DNA of 36,259 bases from an uncultured Lachnospiraceae bacterium (GTDB lineage: Bacteria; Bacillota; Clostridia; Lachnospirales; Lachnospiraceae): positions 1 to 36,259 of the forward strand of contig CACXDC010000023.1 of assembly GCA_902766365.1 (NCBI GenBank), given 5' to 3'. Position 1 is the first letter of the stretch, and each line of letters begins with the position of its first letter. Made by a program: the position numbers and the translations under genes. Below, one piece after another: positions 6,808-14,778 of this stretch. The notes below the pieces were generated by a model that saw nothing but the letters and a program-made list of their open reading frames with translations, was not told the origin of the DNA and ran no database searches.

Positions 6808-8298
6808 CTATACCATGGTCTTCAGCAGCTCTACTTCTTTCTTGGTTTCATCCAGCATACTGCTGATCTGTTTGGTTCCCTGGATCATACCATCCGTCAG
6901 GGTCCTGGTATTCTCAATGTTTGCAAGCAGCTCTTCACTGAATGCACTTAAGTTCTCCACATACTGTACAATTTCATGGTTACTGTCCTTGACCTGTCCC
7001 ATGCCGGAAGCCTGCTCTGCCATATCTGCTGAAACCTGGTCAATATCATTTTTGATCCTCGCAAAAGCCTCACCAGTCTTCTCAACAAGCTCTGCCTGTT
7101 CCTTATTTGTCTCCACAAGACTGTCCACACTCTTACCTGCTGCATCTGCCTGCTCTGTCAGCTCTGCCAGGATACCCTTGATCTGCTGGGTTGCCTGTTC
7201 TGTTCCTGATGCCAGATTCTTGATCTCATCTGCTACTACAGCAAAGCCCTTGCCTGCTTCTCCGGCGTGCGCCGCTTCAATACTTGCATTTAATGCAAGC
7301 AGAGTTGTCTGCGTCGTGATATTGGCTATCATCTGCAGGATCTTATTGGCTTCTTCGATCTGCCCAAGCAGCGTATTCATTGTTTCACTGACTTCATTTC
7401 CTGCACTCTCTGTATGTGACGATGCTGCACGGAGCTGTCCGATATCCTGATTTCCTTCTTCCGTGATCTTCAGTGTCGTCTTGAACTTTTCACTGATCTT
7501 ATCTGAGATCTGTACAGCGTTATCTGTCTGTACACCAATATTTTCTGTCATTTCAAGCTGTTTCTGAATGGTCTGTGCCAGGTCGTTGGCTCCTGTCACG
7601 ATCTCCTCAATAGCAGTTCTGCTGTGCTCTCCCTGTGACTCCATATCCTTGGACTGTGTATCGATCGCAGTGATCTTTTTGATCAGTTCACCTGTGGTTG
7701 CTGTCATGTTCTGAAGAAGTCCAGACGTAAATTCCTTTTCCCTGGAGATCTGCTCCATCTTAAAATTACTGATCCTCTCCAGGTTTCTGGAAGACACGAT
7801 ACAGAACACATCTACGAGAAGTACTGCTGCCAGGGCAATCTCGTAATTAACAATATCGCCGCTGTTTACCTTTCCCTTTCCTACTTCTCCAATAATATAA
7901 AATACATTGATGGCTACTCCCAGTGAACCTGCACCCAGACTGAACTTTCCGTTCTGGAAAAGAGTGATCGCCGTCAGCATGGGAAAAATATAAACAAATG
8001 CGACAACACTCTCTGAAGTGAACATCACATAGGCATACAGGATCAGATAACCTCCCATACCTATGTACTTGATCGCCGCACTTTCTTTATTTTTTGTAAA
8101 ATACAGGATCATACATGCCAGAAACGGGATCAGCATGATAACACTGAATACCGCCAGATAACCTGGTGTCCGGTTTCCTTTGATATACTCTGCGATATAT
8201 GCCAGGAGCAGAATACCGATCACCGAACCATAGCATACCAGGAACCTCTGATTCACAAGCTGCTTTTCACTGAATGCATGCTTTTCTTTTAAATCCAT
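6808..8298 (-). CDS. Methyl-accepting chemotaxis protein, six-helix membrane sensor without HAMP
   Basis: 496 aa. The N-terminal 170 residues form six closely packed membrane helices (about 18-39, 46-68, 76-94, 97-114, 119-138, 150-170) with short loops, so there is no sizeable extracellular ligand domain. A coiled-coil signalling domain follows directly, with the receptor tip at residues 341-357 (EAAHAGEAGKGFAVVAD) that contacts CheA/CheW. No HAMP linker is apparent. It probably senses something in or near the membrane, such as energy state or a lipophilic compound. No che or flagellar genes are in the window. The start at 8298 has AAGGGG upstream. It diverges from the STAS-kinase operon. 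Confidence 0.93.
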   Translation of the reverse strand: MDLKEKHAFSEKQLVNQRFLVCYGSVIGILLLAYIAEYIKGNRTPGYLAVFSVIMLIPFLACMILYFTKNKESAAIKYIGMGGYLILYAYVMFTSESVVAFVYIFPMLTAITLFQNGKFSLGAGSLGVAINVFYIIGEVGKGKVNSGDIVNYEIALAAVLLVDVFCIVSSRNLERISNFKMEQISREKEFTSGLLQNMTATTGELIKKITAIDTQSKDMESQGEHSRTAIEEIVTGANDLAQTIQKQLEMTENIGVQTDNAVQISDKISEKFKTTLKITEEGNQDIGQLRAASSHTESAGNEVSETMNTLLGQIEEANKILQMIANITTQTTLLALNASIEAAHAGEAGKGFAVVADEIKNLASGTEQATQQIKGILAELTEQADAAGKSVDSLVETNKEQAELVEKTGEAFARIKNDIDQVSADMAEQASGMGQVKDSNHEIVQYVENLSAFSEELLANIENTRTLTDGMIQGTKQISSMLDETKKEVELLKTMV

Positions 8299-8333
8299 TT
8301 TAACCCATCCCCTTTGAAATTTTAGTTATATCC

Positions 8334-8362
8334 ATTATAAGAACATTGTGCCTTTATGTCAA
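8334..8362 (-). promoter_or_regulatory. Perfect consensus sigma-A promoter of the chemotaxis receptor
   Basis: On the minus strand TTGACA (8362-8357), exactly 17 bases, then TATAAT (8339-8334). The transcript should begin near 8327, leaving a leader of about 28 bases before the ATG at 8298. This is a full match to the housekeeping consensus and not a flagellar sigma-28 type site. Confidence 0.85.
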
Positions 8363-8412
8363 TTTTTCTGCACCTTTTTCCCATGTTTTTTCTGATTCTG
8401 TCATTTAGCATA

Positions 8413-8442
8413 TTGAAAAAAATGTAAGATATGCCGTATACT
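8413..8442 (+). promoter_or_regulatory. Promoter of the STAS-kinase/ABC/GrpB/Fic operon
   Basis: TTGAAA (8413-8418), an 18-base spacer and TATACT (8437-8442) precede the operon; transcription would start near 8449. The -10 and start region lie in an imperfect palindrome (GTATAC, 5 bases, GTGTAC; 8436-8452) that could be an operator. No regulator gene is adjacent. Confidence 0.5.
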
Positions 8443-8486
8443 GTCCGTGTACAGCAGCTTACTATTTTTCTTAAGAGGCAATACAA

Positions 8487-9659
8487 ATGAAAGCAGACAT
8501 TACAAGACTCAGCTCCCTCACATTCAGGATTACGGTTTCAGGATCTGTCACCTCAGATACCGTTTCCGATCTGGAAGCCACTGTGAACAGCATAACAGAG
8601 GATTCTCTTCCTCAGAATATCCAATTTGACTTTGAAAAAGTAGATTATATATCCAGCGCCGGTCTGCGCTTTCTGTTAAAGCTCAGGAAAAAAGGCATTA
8701 TTCTTCAGATCACCCAGGTCACCCCTGAGGTATATGAGATTTTCGACATGACCGGCTTTACCGATATGTTCGATGTCCAGAAGAAATTCCGCAATATGGA
8801 CATCACCGGCTGCGATATGATCGGCTGTGGCTCAAATGGCATGGTCTACCGGATCGATCCCGAAACAGTCTTAAAGCTGTATACCAGGACAGATGTCCTT
8901 CCGGAAATCAGAGCAGAACAGGAGCATGCCAAGTATGCCCTGCAGGCAGGCATTCCTACCGCTATATCATTTGATATCGTTAAGGTTGGGGAAAAGTATG
9001 GTTCTGTCTTTGAGCTGATCGATGCAAGATCAGTTGCTTCCCTTCTTGAAGAAGCCCCTGATAAAGCTGACAGCTTTATCCCTTCTTACGTTGCACTTTT
9101 AAAATGTGTTCACTCAATACCCTACAAAGAAACTGCAAAAGTTTCCTTACCCGATGCACATATGAAATTTATCGGCTATATCGATGCCATAGCCAGTTAT
9201 ATCCCTGCTCAGACTGTTTCCTTACTGCAGAAGTTTGTCAGCCTCATCCCCAGGCAGCATACCGTTCTGCACGGAGACTGTCAGCCGGGAAACGTGATGG
9301 TTACCAAGGATGAACTTTTGTTTATTGATATGGATACCTTATCTTTTGGCAATCCACTCTTTGATCTTGGCTATCTGTACAGTACCCTGATCTTATACCG
9401 TCAGTTACCAACCGTACAGAAACTGTTTCATATTTCTCTGGACGTCCTGGCAGACTTCTGGCAGAAAATGTTTGCTCTTTATTATGAAGACTGCTCTGCA
9501 GAAGAAAGGGAACGCCTCAGAAGTATGTGTGCGATCATCTCACATGTGCAGGTACTGAGATATCTGCTCCGCCATCCGGATCAGAGTACGGAAGAGCAGA
9601 TCCATATGGTTTCCGGAAATCTGCAGAAACTATCAGACTATTATTTTTCAAGGGAGTAA
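8487..9659 (+). CDS. STAS domain fused to an aminoglycoside-phosphotransferase-like kinase domain
   Basis: 390 aa. Residues 1-100 are an anti-sigma-antagonist-like STAS domain; the loop that carries the phosphorylated Ser in SpoIIAA-type proteins is kept as YISSAGL (Ser56/57). Residues about 108-390 are an APH/choline-kinase-like fold: a glycine loop (GCGSNGMVY), Lys130 in VLKLY, catalytic HGDCQPGN (Asp264, Asn269) and the metal-binding IDMD (281-283). All kinase residues look intact, so it may phosphorylate a small molecule or its own STAS domain. The layout resembles the family catalogued as TIGR02172, whose function is unknown to me. It is the first gene of a five-gene operon; AAGAGG precedes the start. 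The exporter gene begins 2 bases after its stop. Confidence 0.88.
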   Translation: MKADITRLSSLTFRITVSGSVTSDTVSDLEATVNSITEDSLPQNIQFDFEKVDYISSAGLRFLLKLRKKGIILQITQVTPEVYEIFDMTGFTDMFDVQKKFRNMDITGCDMIGCGSNGMVYRIDPETVLKLYTRTDVLPEIRAEQEHAKYALQAGIPTAISFDIVKVGEKYGSVFELIDARSVASLLEEAPDKADSFIPSYVALLKCVHSIPYKETAKVSLPDAHMKFIGYIDAIASYIPAQTVSLLQKFVSLIPRQHTVLHGDCQPGNVMVTKDELLFIDMDTLSFGNPLFDLGYLYSTLILYRQLPTVQKLFHISLDVLADFWQKMFALYYEDCSAEERERLRSMCAIISHVQVLRYLLRHPDQSTEEQIHMVSGNLQKLSDYYFSRE

Positions 9660-9661
9660 CC

Positions 9662-11395
9662 ATGCAAAAGATAAAGGATATTTGGAACTACTCAGGACAG
9701 TATAAGAAATATCTGGCCGCCCTTCCCGTGATGGCGGCTCTTGAAGTATGCTGTGAGGTCCTGATCCCCTATTTTATGTCAGATATCATAGACAAAGGTG
9801 TTGCAGAAGGAGATATGGACCGTCTGATCAGAACCGGTCTGTTTATGGTAGCTGTATCTGTCTTACTGGGGATCACTTCCTTTTTTATGGGCTATACCTG
9901 CTCCGTCTGGGCTTCCGGCGTTACCAGGAATCTCCGTCAGAAGCTGTTTGAAAAGATCCAGACCCTGTCCTTTCAGGATATCAACCGGATCGGGAATGCC
10001 TCGATCATCACCCGGATGTCTACAGATATGAATTATATCAAAAAAGCTCTTGGCATGGTCTCATCCCTGATCCAGTGCCCGATGATGATCCTGTTAACAG
10101 TCATAATGACCTTCAAGATCAACCGTTCCATGTCATGGATCTTTGCTGCAAACATTCCTTTATTTGCATTTGTGCTGTTTCTGATCATCCGGTTTTCACG
10201 CAGGCACTACAGACAGCTCTTCCAGAAATATGACCTTATGAACGGCATCCTGGGGGAAGATACACAGAATATCCGTACCATCAGGGCCTTTGAGAAAAAA
10301 GACTATGAATACGACAGGTTTCATTTTGCCGCCAGCAGTGTAATGCGGGAATCTTATCATGCCGAAAAAATAACCGCTCTTAATAATCCGATCCTTCAGC
10401 TGGCTGTAAATGTCAGTGTTATTTTTCTCCTCTATGCCGGCGGGATCAATATCATTCACGGGAAAATGGAGCCTGGTGACCTGTTCTGTATGATCACTTA
10501 CACAAACCAGATCCTGGCACAGATCATGATCATAGCCCTGATCCTGGTTCCCATACTGAGTGCCCAGATTTCCCTTAACCGTGTTTTTGAACTGCTGGAT
10601 ACTGTTCCCTCACAGGAAGATATCAAAGAAGAGGAATCTCTTCTTCCGGCAGACGGCTCCATCTGTTTTGATCATGTATCCTTTGGCTATTTTGATCATG
10701 AACCGGAAAAATATGTGTTAAAGGACATCTCCCTGTCCCTGCCATCCGGTTCTGTTCTTGGTATCATAGGCGCTTCCGGTTCCTCCAAAAGTACTCTGGT
10801 CCATCTGCTCCTCCGGTTTTATGACCCTGCAGAAGGAACGATATCTGTTGGCGGGCATGATATAAGGAACTATTCTTTCGAGGCACTCCGGTCTGTCATC
10901 GGCTTTGTGCCACAAAAGAGTATTCTGTATTCGGGAACGATCCGTGAAAATCTCAGCTTCGGAAACGAAAATGCAACAGAGGAAGATATGATATACGCCT
11001 GCAGGGCAGTCTGTGCCCATGATTTCATCATGAGTTTCCCTGATGGCTATGATACCCGGATCAGTGAAAAGGGTACCAGCTTATCCGGTGGCCAGAGACA
11101 GCGTCTCTGTATTGCCCGCGCACTGATCAGGAAACCGGACATTCTGATACTGGATGATTCCCTGAGCGCACTTGATACCGTAACGGATCAGGCTGTCCGC
11201 AAGTCCCTGTCCAGTTATTACAAAGGCACTACGATCATCATGATTGCTCAGCGCATCAGCTCCATCCAGTCTGCTGATCAGATCCTGGTTCTTGATAACG
11301 GATCTGTCAGTGGTATGGGAACCCATGAGAAACTGTTAGCTGAAAATACAATATACCGTGAGATCGATCAAAGTCAGAAGAAAAATATGGAATAG
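9662..11395 (+). CDS. ABC exporter half-transporter, degenerate-site partner
   Basis: 577 aa: a six-helix type IV exporter membrane domain (about 1-310) and a nucleotide-binding domain (about 330-577). Walker A reads GASGSSKS (370-377), with Ser where the second conserved Gly normally is. The signature LSGGQ (474-478) is normal. The catalytic Glu after Walker B is Asp (ILDDS, 498-499) and the switch His is Gln (IAQR, 530). These are the usual changes in the 'dead' half of heterodimeric exporters, so it should pair with the next gene. The start at 9662 is chosen because AAGGGAG lies just upstream; the frame extends 45 codons into the previous gene. The exported substrate is unknown. Confidence 0.93.
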   Translation: MQKIKDIWNYSGQYKKYLAALPVMAALEVCCEVLIPYFMSDIIDKGVAEGDMDRLIRTGLFMVAVSVLLGITSFFMGYTCSVWASGVTRNLRQKLFEKIQTLSFQDINRIGNASIITRMSTDMNYIKKALGMVSSLIQCPMMILLTVIMTFKINRSMSWIFAANIPLFAFVLFLIIRFSRRHYRQLFQKYDLMNGILGEDTQNIRTIRAFEKKDYEYDRFHFAASSVMRESYHAEKITALNNPILQLAVNVSVIFLLYAGGINIIHGKMEPGDLFCMITYTNQILAQIMIIALILVPILSAQISLNRVFELLDTVPSQEDIKEEESLLPADGSICFDHVSFGYFDHEPEKYVLKDISLSLPSGSVLGIIGASGSSKSTLVHLLLRFYDPAEGTISVGGHDIRNYSFEALRSVIGFVPQKSILYSGTIRENLSFGNENATEEDMIYACRAVCAHDFIMSFPDGYDTRISEKGTSLSGGQRQRLCIARALIRKPDILILDDSLSALDTVTDQAVRKSLSSYYKGTTIIMIAQRISSIQSADQILVLDNGSVSGMGTHEKLLAENTIYREIDQSQKKNME

Positions 11396-11399
11396 GAAT

Positions 11400-13280
11400 A
11401 TGAATACGCAGAAGAAAAAACGTCCACAGAATACCGGCAGGGTCCTGATATGGCTCCTCCATTATATGTCCAGATACAAATTGCAGGCCATTCTGGTTAT
11501 CGCATGTATGATCATAAGTGCAGTCTGCTCTGTTCGCAGCACTTATTATCTGAAGCCTGCTATCAACGATCATATCATTCCCCTGATCGGGCAGAGGGAT
11601 CCTGATCTGACCGGCTTTTTACATAATCTGCTCTGTATGGCGATCCTGTATCTCTGTGCAGTAGCTGCTGCCTTTCTCGAATCCAGGATCATGATATATA
11701 TCAGCAATCAGGTTATGTACCGTATACGGACAGATATGTTCTACCGGATGCAGAGGCTCCCATTATCCTACTTTGATGAACACAATATCGGTCAGATCAT
11801 GAGCTATTATACCAATGATGTAGACTCCCTGAGCAATATGCTGCGTCAGAGCTTTCCAAAGATCGTCGAAGGCGGCATGACCTGTATATCTACACTGGTA
11901 ACTATTTTTATGGTAAATTACAAGCTGGCATTCATTGTTGTATTATGTGAACTGTTCATGATCTGTATCCTCAGGATCCTTGTAAAAAAGAACATCACGC
12001 ATTTCGCCGGTCAGCAGCAGGAACTCAGCCATTTAAATGCCTATGCCGAAGAAATGATCGATGGCCGCAGTGTGGTTAAAGCCTTTGGGCGTGAAAAAGA
12101 TGTCATAGAACGTTTCCGCTCAGTGAATGAAAGGCTGTTCCATTCATCAAGCAAAGCCGACTTTTATGCCAACAGTATTTTCTGTGTCACCAACGGGATC
12201 TTCAACATTGGCTTTACCATTATCGCCGTAACGGGTGGTCTGATGTCCATGCACGGACTGGCAGACATTGGTACCACAGGAACTTTCCTTTTATATTACA
12301 GAAACATGTACAATCCTCTGACTAATATATCCAAGCAGTTTAACAATCTTCTGGGTGCCCTCGCCGGTGCAGAAAGGATCTTCCAGTTCATTGATACTCC
12401 GGAAGAACCGGATGAGGGTAAGACAGAGCTTGTAAATGTGATCCTGCAGTCTGATGGTTCCCTGAAGGAAACCTCCAGGTATACCGGACATTTTGCTTTT
12501 AAAGATTGCACGGCTGATAAAAAAAGCTCCCTGAAGCTCTTTGAAGGAAGACTCCAGTTTGAACACGTTGATTTTGGCTATAAAGACAGCCAGCTTGTCC
12601 TTCATGATTTTAACCTGAGCATCGAACCCGGTCAGAAGGTCGCTATTGTAGGTACAACAGGTGCAGGCAAGACCACCATCATCAACCTGCTCAGCCGGTT
12701 CTATGAGATCCAGGCCGGCCGCATCCTTTGTGATGGCATTGACATCAAAACTGTCAAAAAAGAATGTCTCCGCAATATGATCGTCATGGTACTGCAGGAT
12801 ACACAGCTTTTCACCGGATCTGTCGAAGACAATATCCGATATGGAAGGTTCGATGCTTCTTCCGCCGATATTATGGCTGCTGCAGAGCTTGCCCATGCTG
12901 ACAGCTTTATCCGCAAACTTCCGGAAGAATATGATACGATACTGACACATGGGGGCGATTTCCTCAGTCAGGGTCAAAAACAGCTCCTTGCCATCGCCAG
13001 GGCTGCTGTTTCCCATGCACCGATCCTGATACTTGATGAAGCAACAAGTTCCATTGATACAAGAACGGAAGCTCTGATCGATAAAGGCTTTGACTCCCTT
13101 ATGAAAGATCGTACGGTACTGGTGATCGCACATCGTCTCTCTACCATAAAGGATGCTGATCTGATCATCGTTCTTGATCATGGTCATATCGCAGAAAAGG
13201 GTACCCATACGGATCTGTTAAAGCAGAATGGGATCTACCACGATCTTTGTGCCAGTCTCGCCGGATCTGAACAGCAATAA
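11400..13280 (+). CDS. ABC exporter half-transporter, catalytic-site partner
   Basis: 626 aa; six-helix membrane domain (about 15-325), then a nucleotide-binding domain with intact Walker A GTTGAGKT (418-425), Gln466, Walker B with catalytic Glu (ILDEA, 546-547) and switch His578. Its signature is LSQGQ (522-526) instead of LSGGQ. It therefore supplies the active ATP site, completed by the partner's normal LSGGQ, while its own altered signature completes the partner's degenerate site. About 50 extra residues (about 332-382) link the two domains. It starts 4 bases after the previous stop, with only a weak AGGAA; translational coupling is likely. Confidence 0.93.
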   Translation: MNTQKKKRPQNTGRVLIWLLHYMSRYKLQAILVIACMIISAVCSVRSTYYLKPAINDHIIPLIGQRDPDLTGFLHNLLCMAILYLCAVAAAFLESRIMIYISNQVMYRIRTDMFYRMQRLPLSYFDEHNIGQIMSYYTNDVDSLSNMLRQSFPKIVEGGMTCISTLVTIFMVNYKLAFIVVLCELFMICILRILVKKNITHFAGQQQELSHLNAYAEEMIDGRSVVKAFGREKDVIERFRSVNERLFHSSSKADFYANSIFCVTNGIFNIGFTIIAVTGGLMSMHGLADIGTTGTFLLYYRNMYNPLTNISKQFNNLLGALAGAERIFQFIDTPEEPDEGKTELVNVILQSDGSLKETSRYTGHFAFKDCTADKKSSLKLFEGRLQFEHVDFGYKDSQLVLHDFNLSIEPGQKVAIVGTTGAGKTTIINLLSRFYEIQAGRILCDGIDIKTVKKECLRNMIVMVLQDTQLFTGSVEDNIRYGRFDASSADIMAAAELAHADSFIRKLPEEYDTILTHGGDFLSQGQKQLLAIARAAVSHAPILILDEATSSIDTRTEALIDKGFDSLMKDRTVLVIAHRLSTIKDADLIIVLDHGHIAEKGTHTDLLKQNGIYHDLCASLAGSEQQ

Positions 13281-13321
13281 GATAATTTTATAAAGAATAC
13301 ATATGATATGGAGGACAATAT

Positions 13322-13885
13322 ATGCCACTTGGAGTAAAAAACGGAACAGCAAGATTAGAAGAACATAACCCGGAATGGGCTGATATGGCAAAGGAGCTGA
13401 TCAGCCAGCTCTGGCCGATACTGGATGGATATGCGATCGACATCCAGCATATAGGCAGCACATCCATAAAAGGAATCCCTGCCAAACCAATGATCGATAT
13501 TGCAGTGGCCGTTGAAGATGTTTCCATATCTGAAACATACATAGATGCCCTGGAAAAGATCGGTGTGCATTTCATGGGTGAGATCGTGCCAAACCAGCGT
13601 CTTTTTTATAAGTCCACGCCCGGGGAGGATGACCGTACCCACCACGTACACTTTGTAAATATCCATTCCAGACAGTGGGAAGACTATCTGAACATGCGTG
13701 ATTACTGCAATTCCCATCCTGATGTAGCCGCTGCCTACGGAAACCTGAAGAGGAAGCTTGCCAGTGAATATGCTGATGAGCGTACCAGTTACAGAGATGG
13801 CAAGCACGAATTCATTACCAGAGTCCTTGAGGATGCAATGGTATGGCGCGAAAATCAGAAAGCAGGAAAAAATGATACCATTTGA
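13322..13885 (+). CDS. GrpB family protein (nucleotidyltransferase-like fold)
   Basis: 187 aa, full length for GrpB/UPF0157. Family features are the opening 'EEHNPEWADMAKEL', the core 'IQHIGSTSIKGIPAKPMIDI' (residues about 41-60) and 'RTHHVHFV'. GSTS followed by PxIDI recalls the GS...DxD motif of nucleotidyltransferases; the biochemical role of GrpB proteins is not established, although CoaE-GrpB fusions are known. GGAGG lies about 7 bases before the start. The gene follows the exporter by 41 bases without a terminator and overlaps the next gene by 14 bases, so it belongs to the operon. Confidence 0.92.
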   Translation: MPLGVKNGTARLEEHNPEWADMAKELISQLWPILDGYAIDIQHIGSTSIKGIPAKPMIDIAVAVEDVSISETYIDALEKIGVHFMGEIVPNQRLFYKSTPGEDDRTHHVHFVNIHSRQWEDYLNMRDYCNSHPDVAAAYGNLKRKLASEYADERTSYRDGKHEFITRVLEDAMVWRENQKAGKNDTI

Positions 13886-14537
13886 TGAATATCTCCATAG
13901 GATGAACCAGAATCTGCTGACCATGTCACGCACTGCACATGGGGTCATTGACACATCTGCCAGTGCGGACAAAAAGGATTCTCTCCTGATCGGAAGTGGG
14001 ACGCAGACCGGGATCATTGTTGCAGAAAACATAACAGATGCCCTTCAGTTTGTTTATGACAACAGAAATATCTGTTTTCAGGATCCAGGTGAGCTGAAGG
14101 CTTTTATTCTTAAGATCGTTTCTATTGTAAATGATCAGATCGTAAAGCCAGACAGACTGATACGCAGTGGCACTGACAGTACGAAGTACAATTATGTCAG
14201 GATTGCAGACCTCGAGACTGTCTTTACCGACTTCTGCAGGAAATTATATGACAGATTATCCGGCATTCCCTATGATGCCGTTGAAACAGCCTGCTTCTGT
14301 GAATATGTAGTCAACGGTGTCGGTCACTTCTTTTCAGACGGATGTAATAAAAGCTCCATGGTGATCTCCTCATTTTGTCTGATAAGGGCCGGACTCCCTC
14401 TCCCTGTATATGACAGCCGGGAGCACTATTACAGCTTTTTCAGGGAAATTCCCAAACCGGACAGAGTTCACTATGTTGATGAGGATTCCTACCGGAAATT
14501 TTACACATATTATAAAAGTATCTGCATTTCTCGTTGA
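13872..14537 (+). CDS. Fic/DOC-like protein with altered active-site motif
   Basis: 221 aa. Residues 152-160 read HFFSDGCNK and match the Fic motif H-x-F-x-D/E-G-N-G-R with three changes (N to C, G to N, R to K). The segment after it, 'ISSFCLIRAGLPLPVYDSREHYY', is like Fic proteins. Fic enzymes transfer AMP or other groups from a nucleotide to protein hydroxyls; with Lys in place of the phosphate-binding Arg, activity is uncertain. The start at 13872 follows AGGAAAAA and lies within the end of the GrpB gene. It is the last gene of the operon; the tRNA promoter -35 covers its stop codon. The family assignment rests on motif resemblance only. Confidence 0.6.
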   Translation: MIPFDEYLHRMNQNLLTMSRTAHGVIDTSASADKKDSLLIGSGTQTGIIVAENITDALQFVYDNRNICFQDPGELKAFILKIVSIVNDQIVKPDRLIRSGTDSTKYNYVRIADLETVFTDFCRKLYDRLSGIPYDAVETACFCEYVVNGVGHFFSDGCNKSSMVISSFCLIRAGLPLPVYDSREHYYSFFREIPKPDRVHYVDEDSYRKFYTYYKSICISR

Positions 14538-14562
14538 CTTTCCTGTCTTTCTATGGTATGAT
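14534..14562 (+). promoter_or_regulatory. Promoter of tRNA-Gly
   Basis: TTGACT (14534-14539), a 17-base spacer and TATGAT (14557-14562) with the extended TGG element. The start of transcription is predicted near 14569. The -35 box overlaps the TGA stop of the Fic-like gene. Confidence 0.75.
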
Positions 14563-14601
14563 AACATCTGTTCGTGAGAACTGTAATAACATATCTGACA
14601 T

Positions 14602-14672
14602 GCGGGTGTAGTTCAATGGTAGAACACCAGCCTTCCAAGCTGGATACGTGGGTTCGATTCCCATCACCCGCT
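14602..14672 (+). tRNA. tRNA-Gly, anticodon TCC
   Basis: A cloverleaf of 71 bases. The acceptor stem GCGGGTG (14602-14608) pairs with CACCCGC (14665-14671). The anticodon stem CCAGC/GCTGG encloses CTTCCAA, so the anticodon is TCC (reads GGA/GGG). The T-arm GTGGG-TTCGATT-CCCAT is canonical. The discriminator is T and CCA is not encoded. A short T-run follows directly. It is a lone tRNA gene between the Fic-like and VanW genes. Confidence 0.96.
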
Positions 14673-14778
14673 TTTTGCATGCGCATTTTTATTCTGGTAA
14701 CCATATATATTTATGCAGGTGTTTGCTTGCTTTCGGCATACTGCTTACTCTGCATCTCTCAAAAGAAAGGGACTTCCT

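Noticed and set aside
12291..13208. Open frame of 305 codons on the minus strand
   Set aside because: Antisense to the ATPase domain of the second exporter gene, without start signals.
14672..14690. Terminator just after the tRNA
   Set aside because: A T-run follows the acceptor stem, but the following TGC/GCA pairing is only three bases; not a convincing separate terminator.
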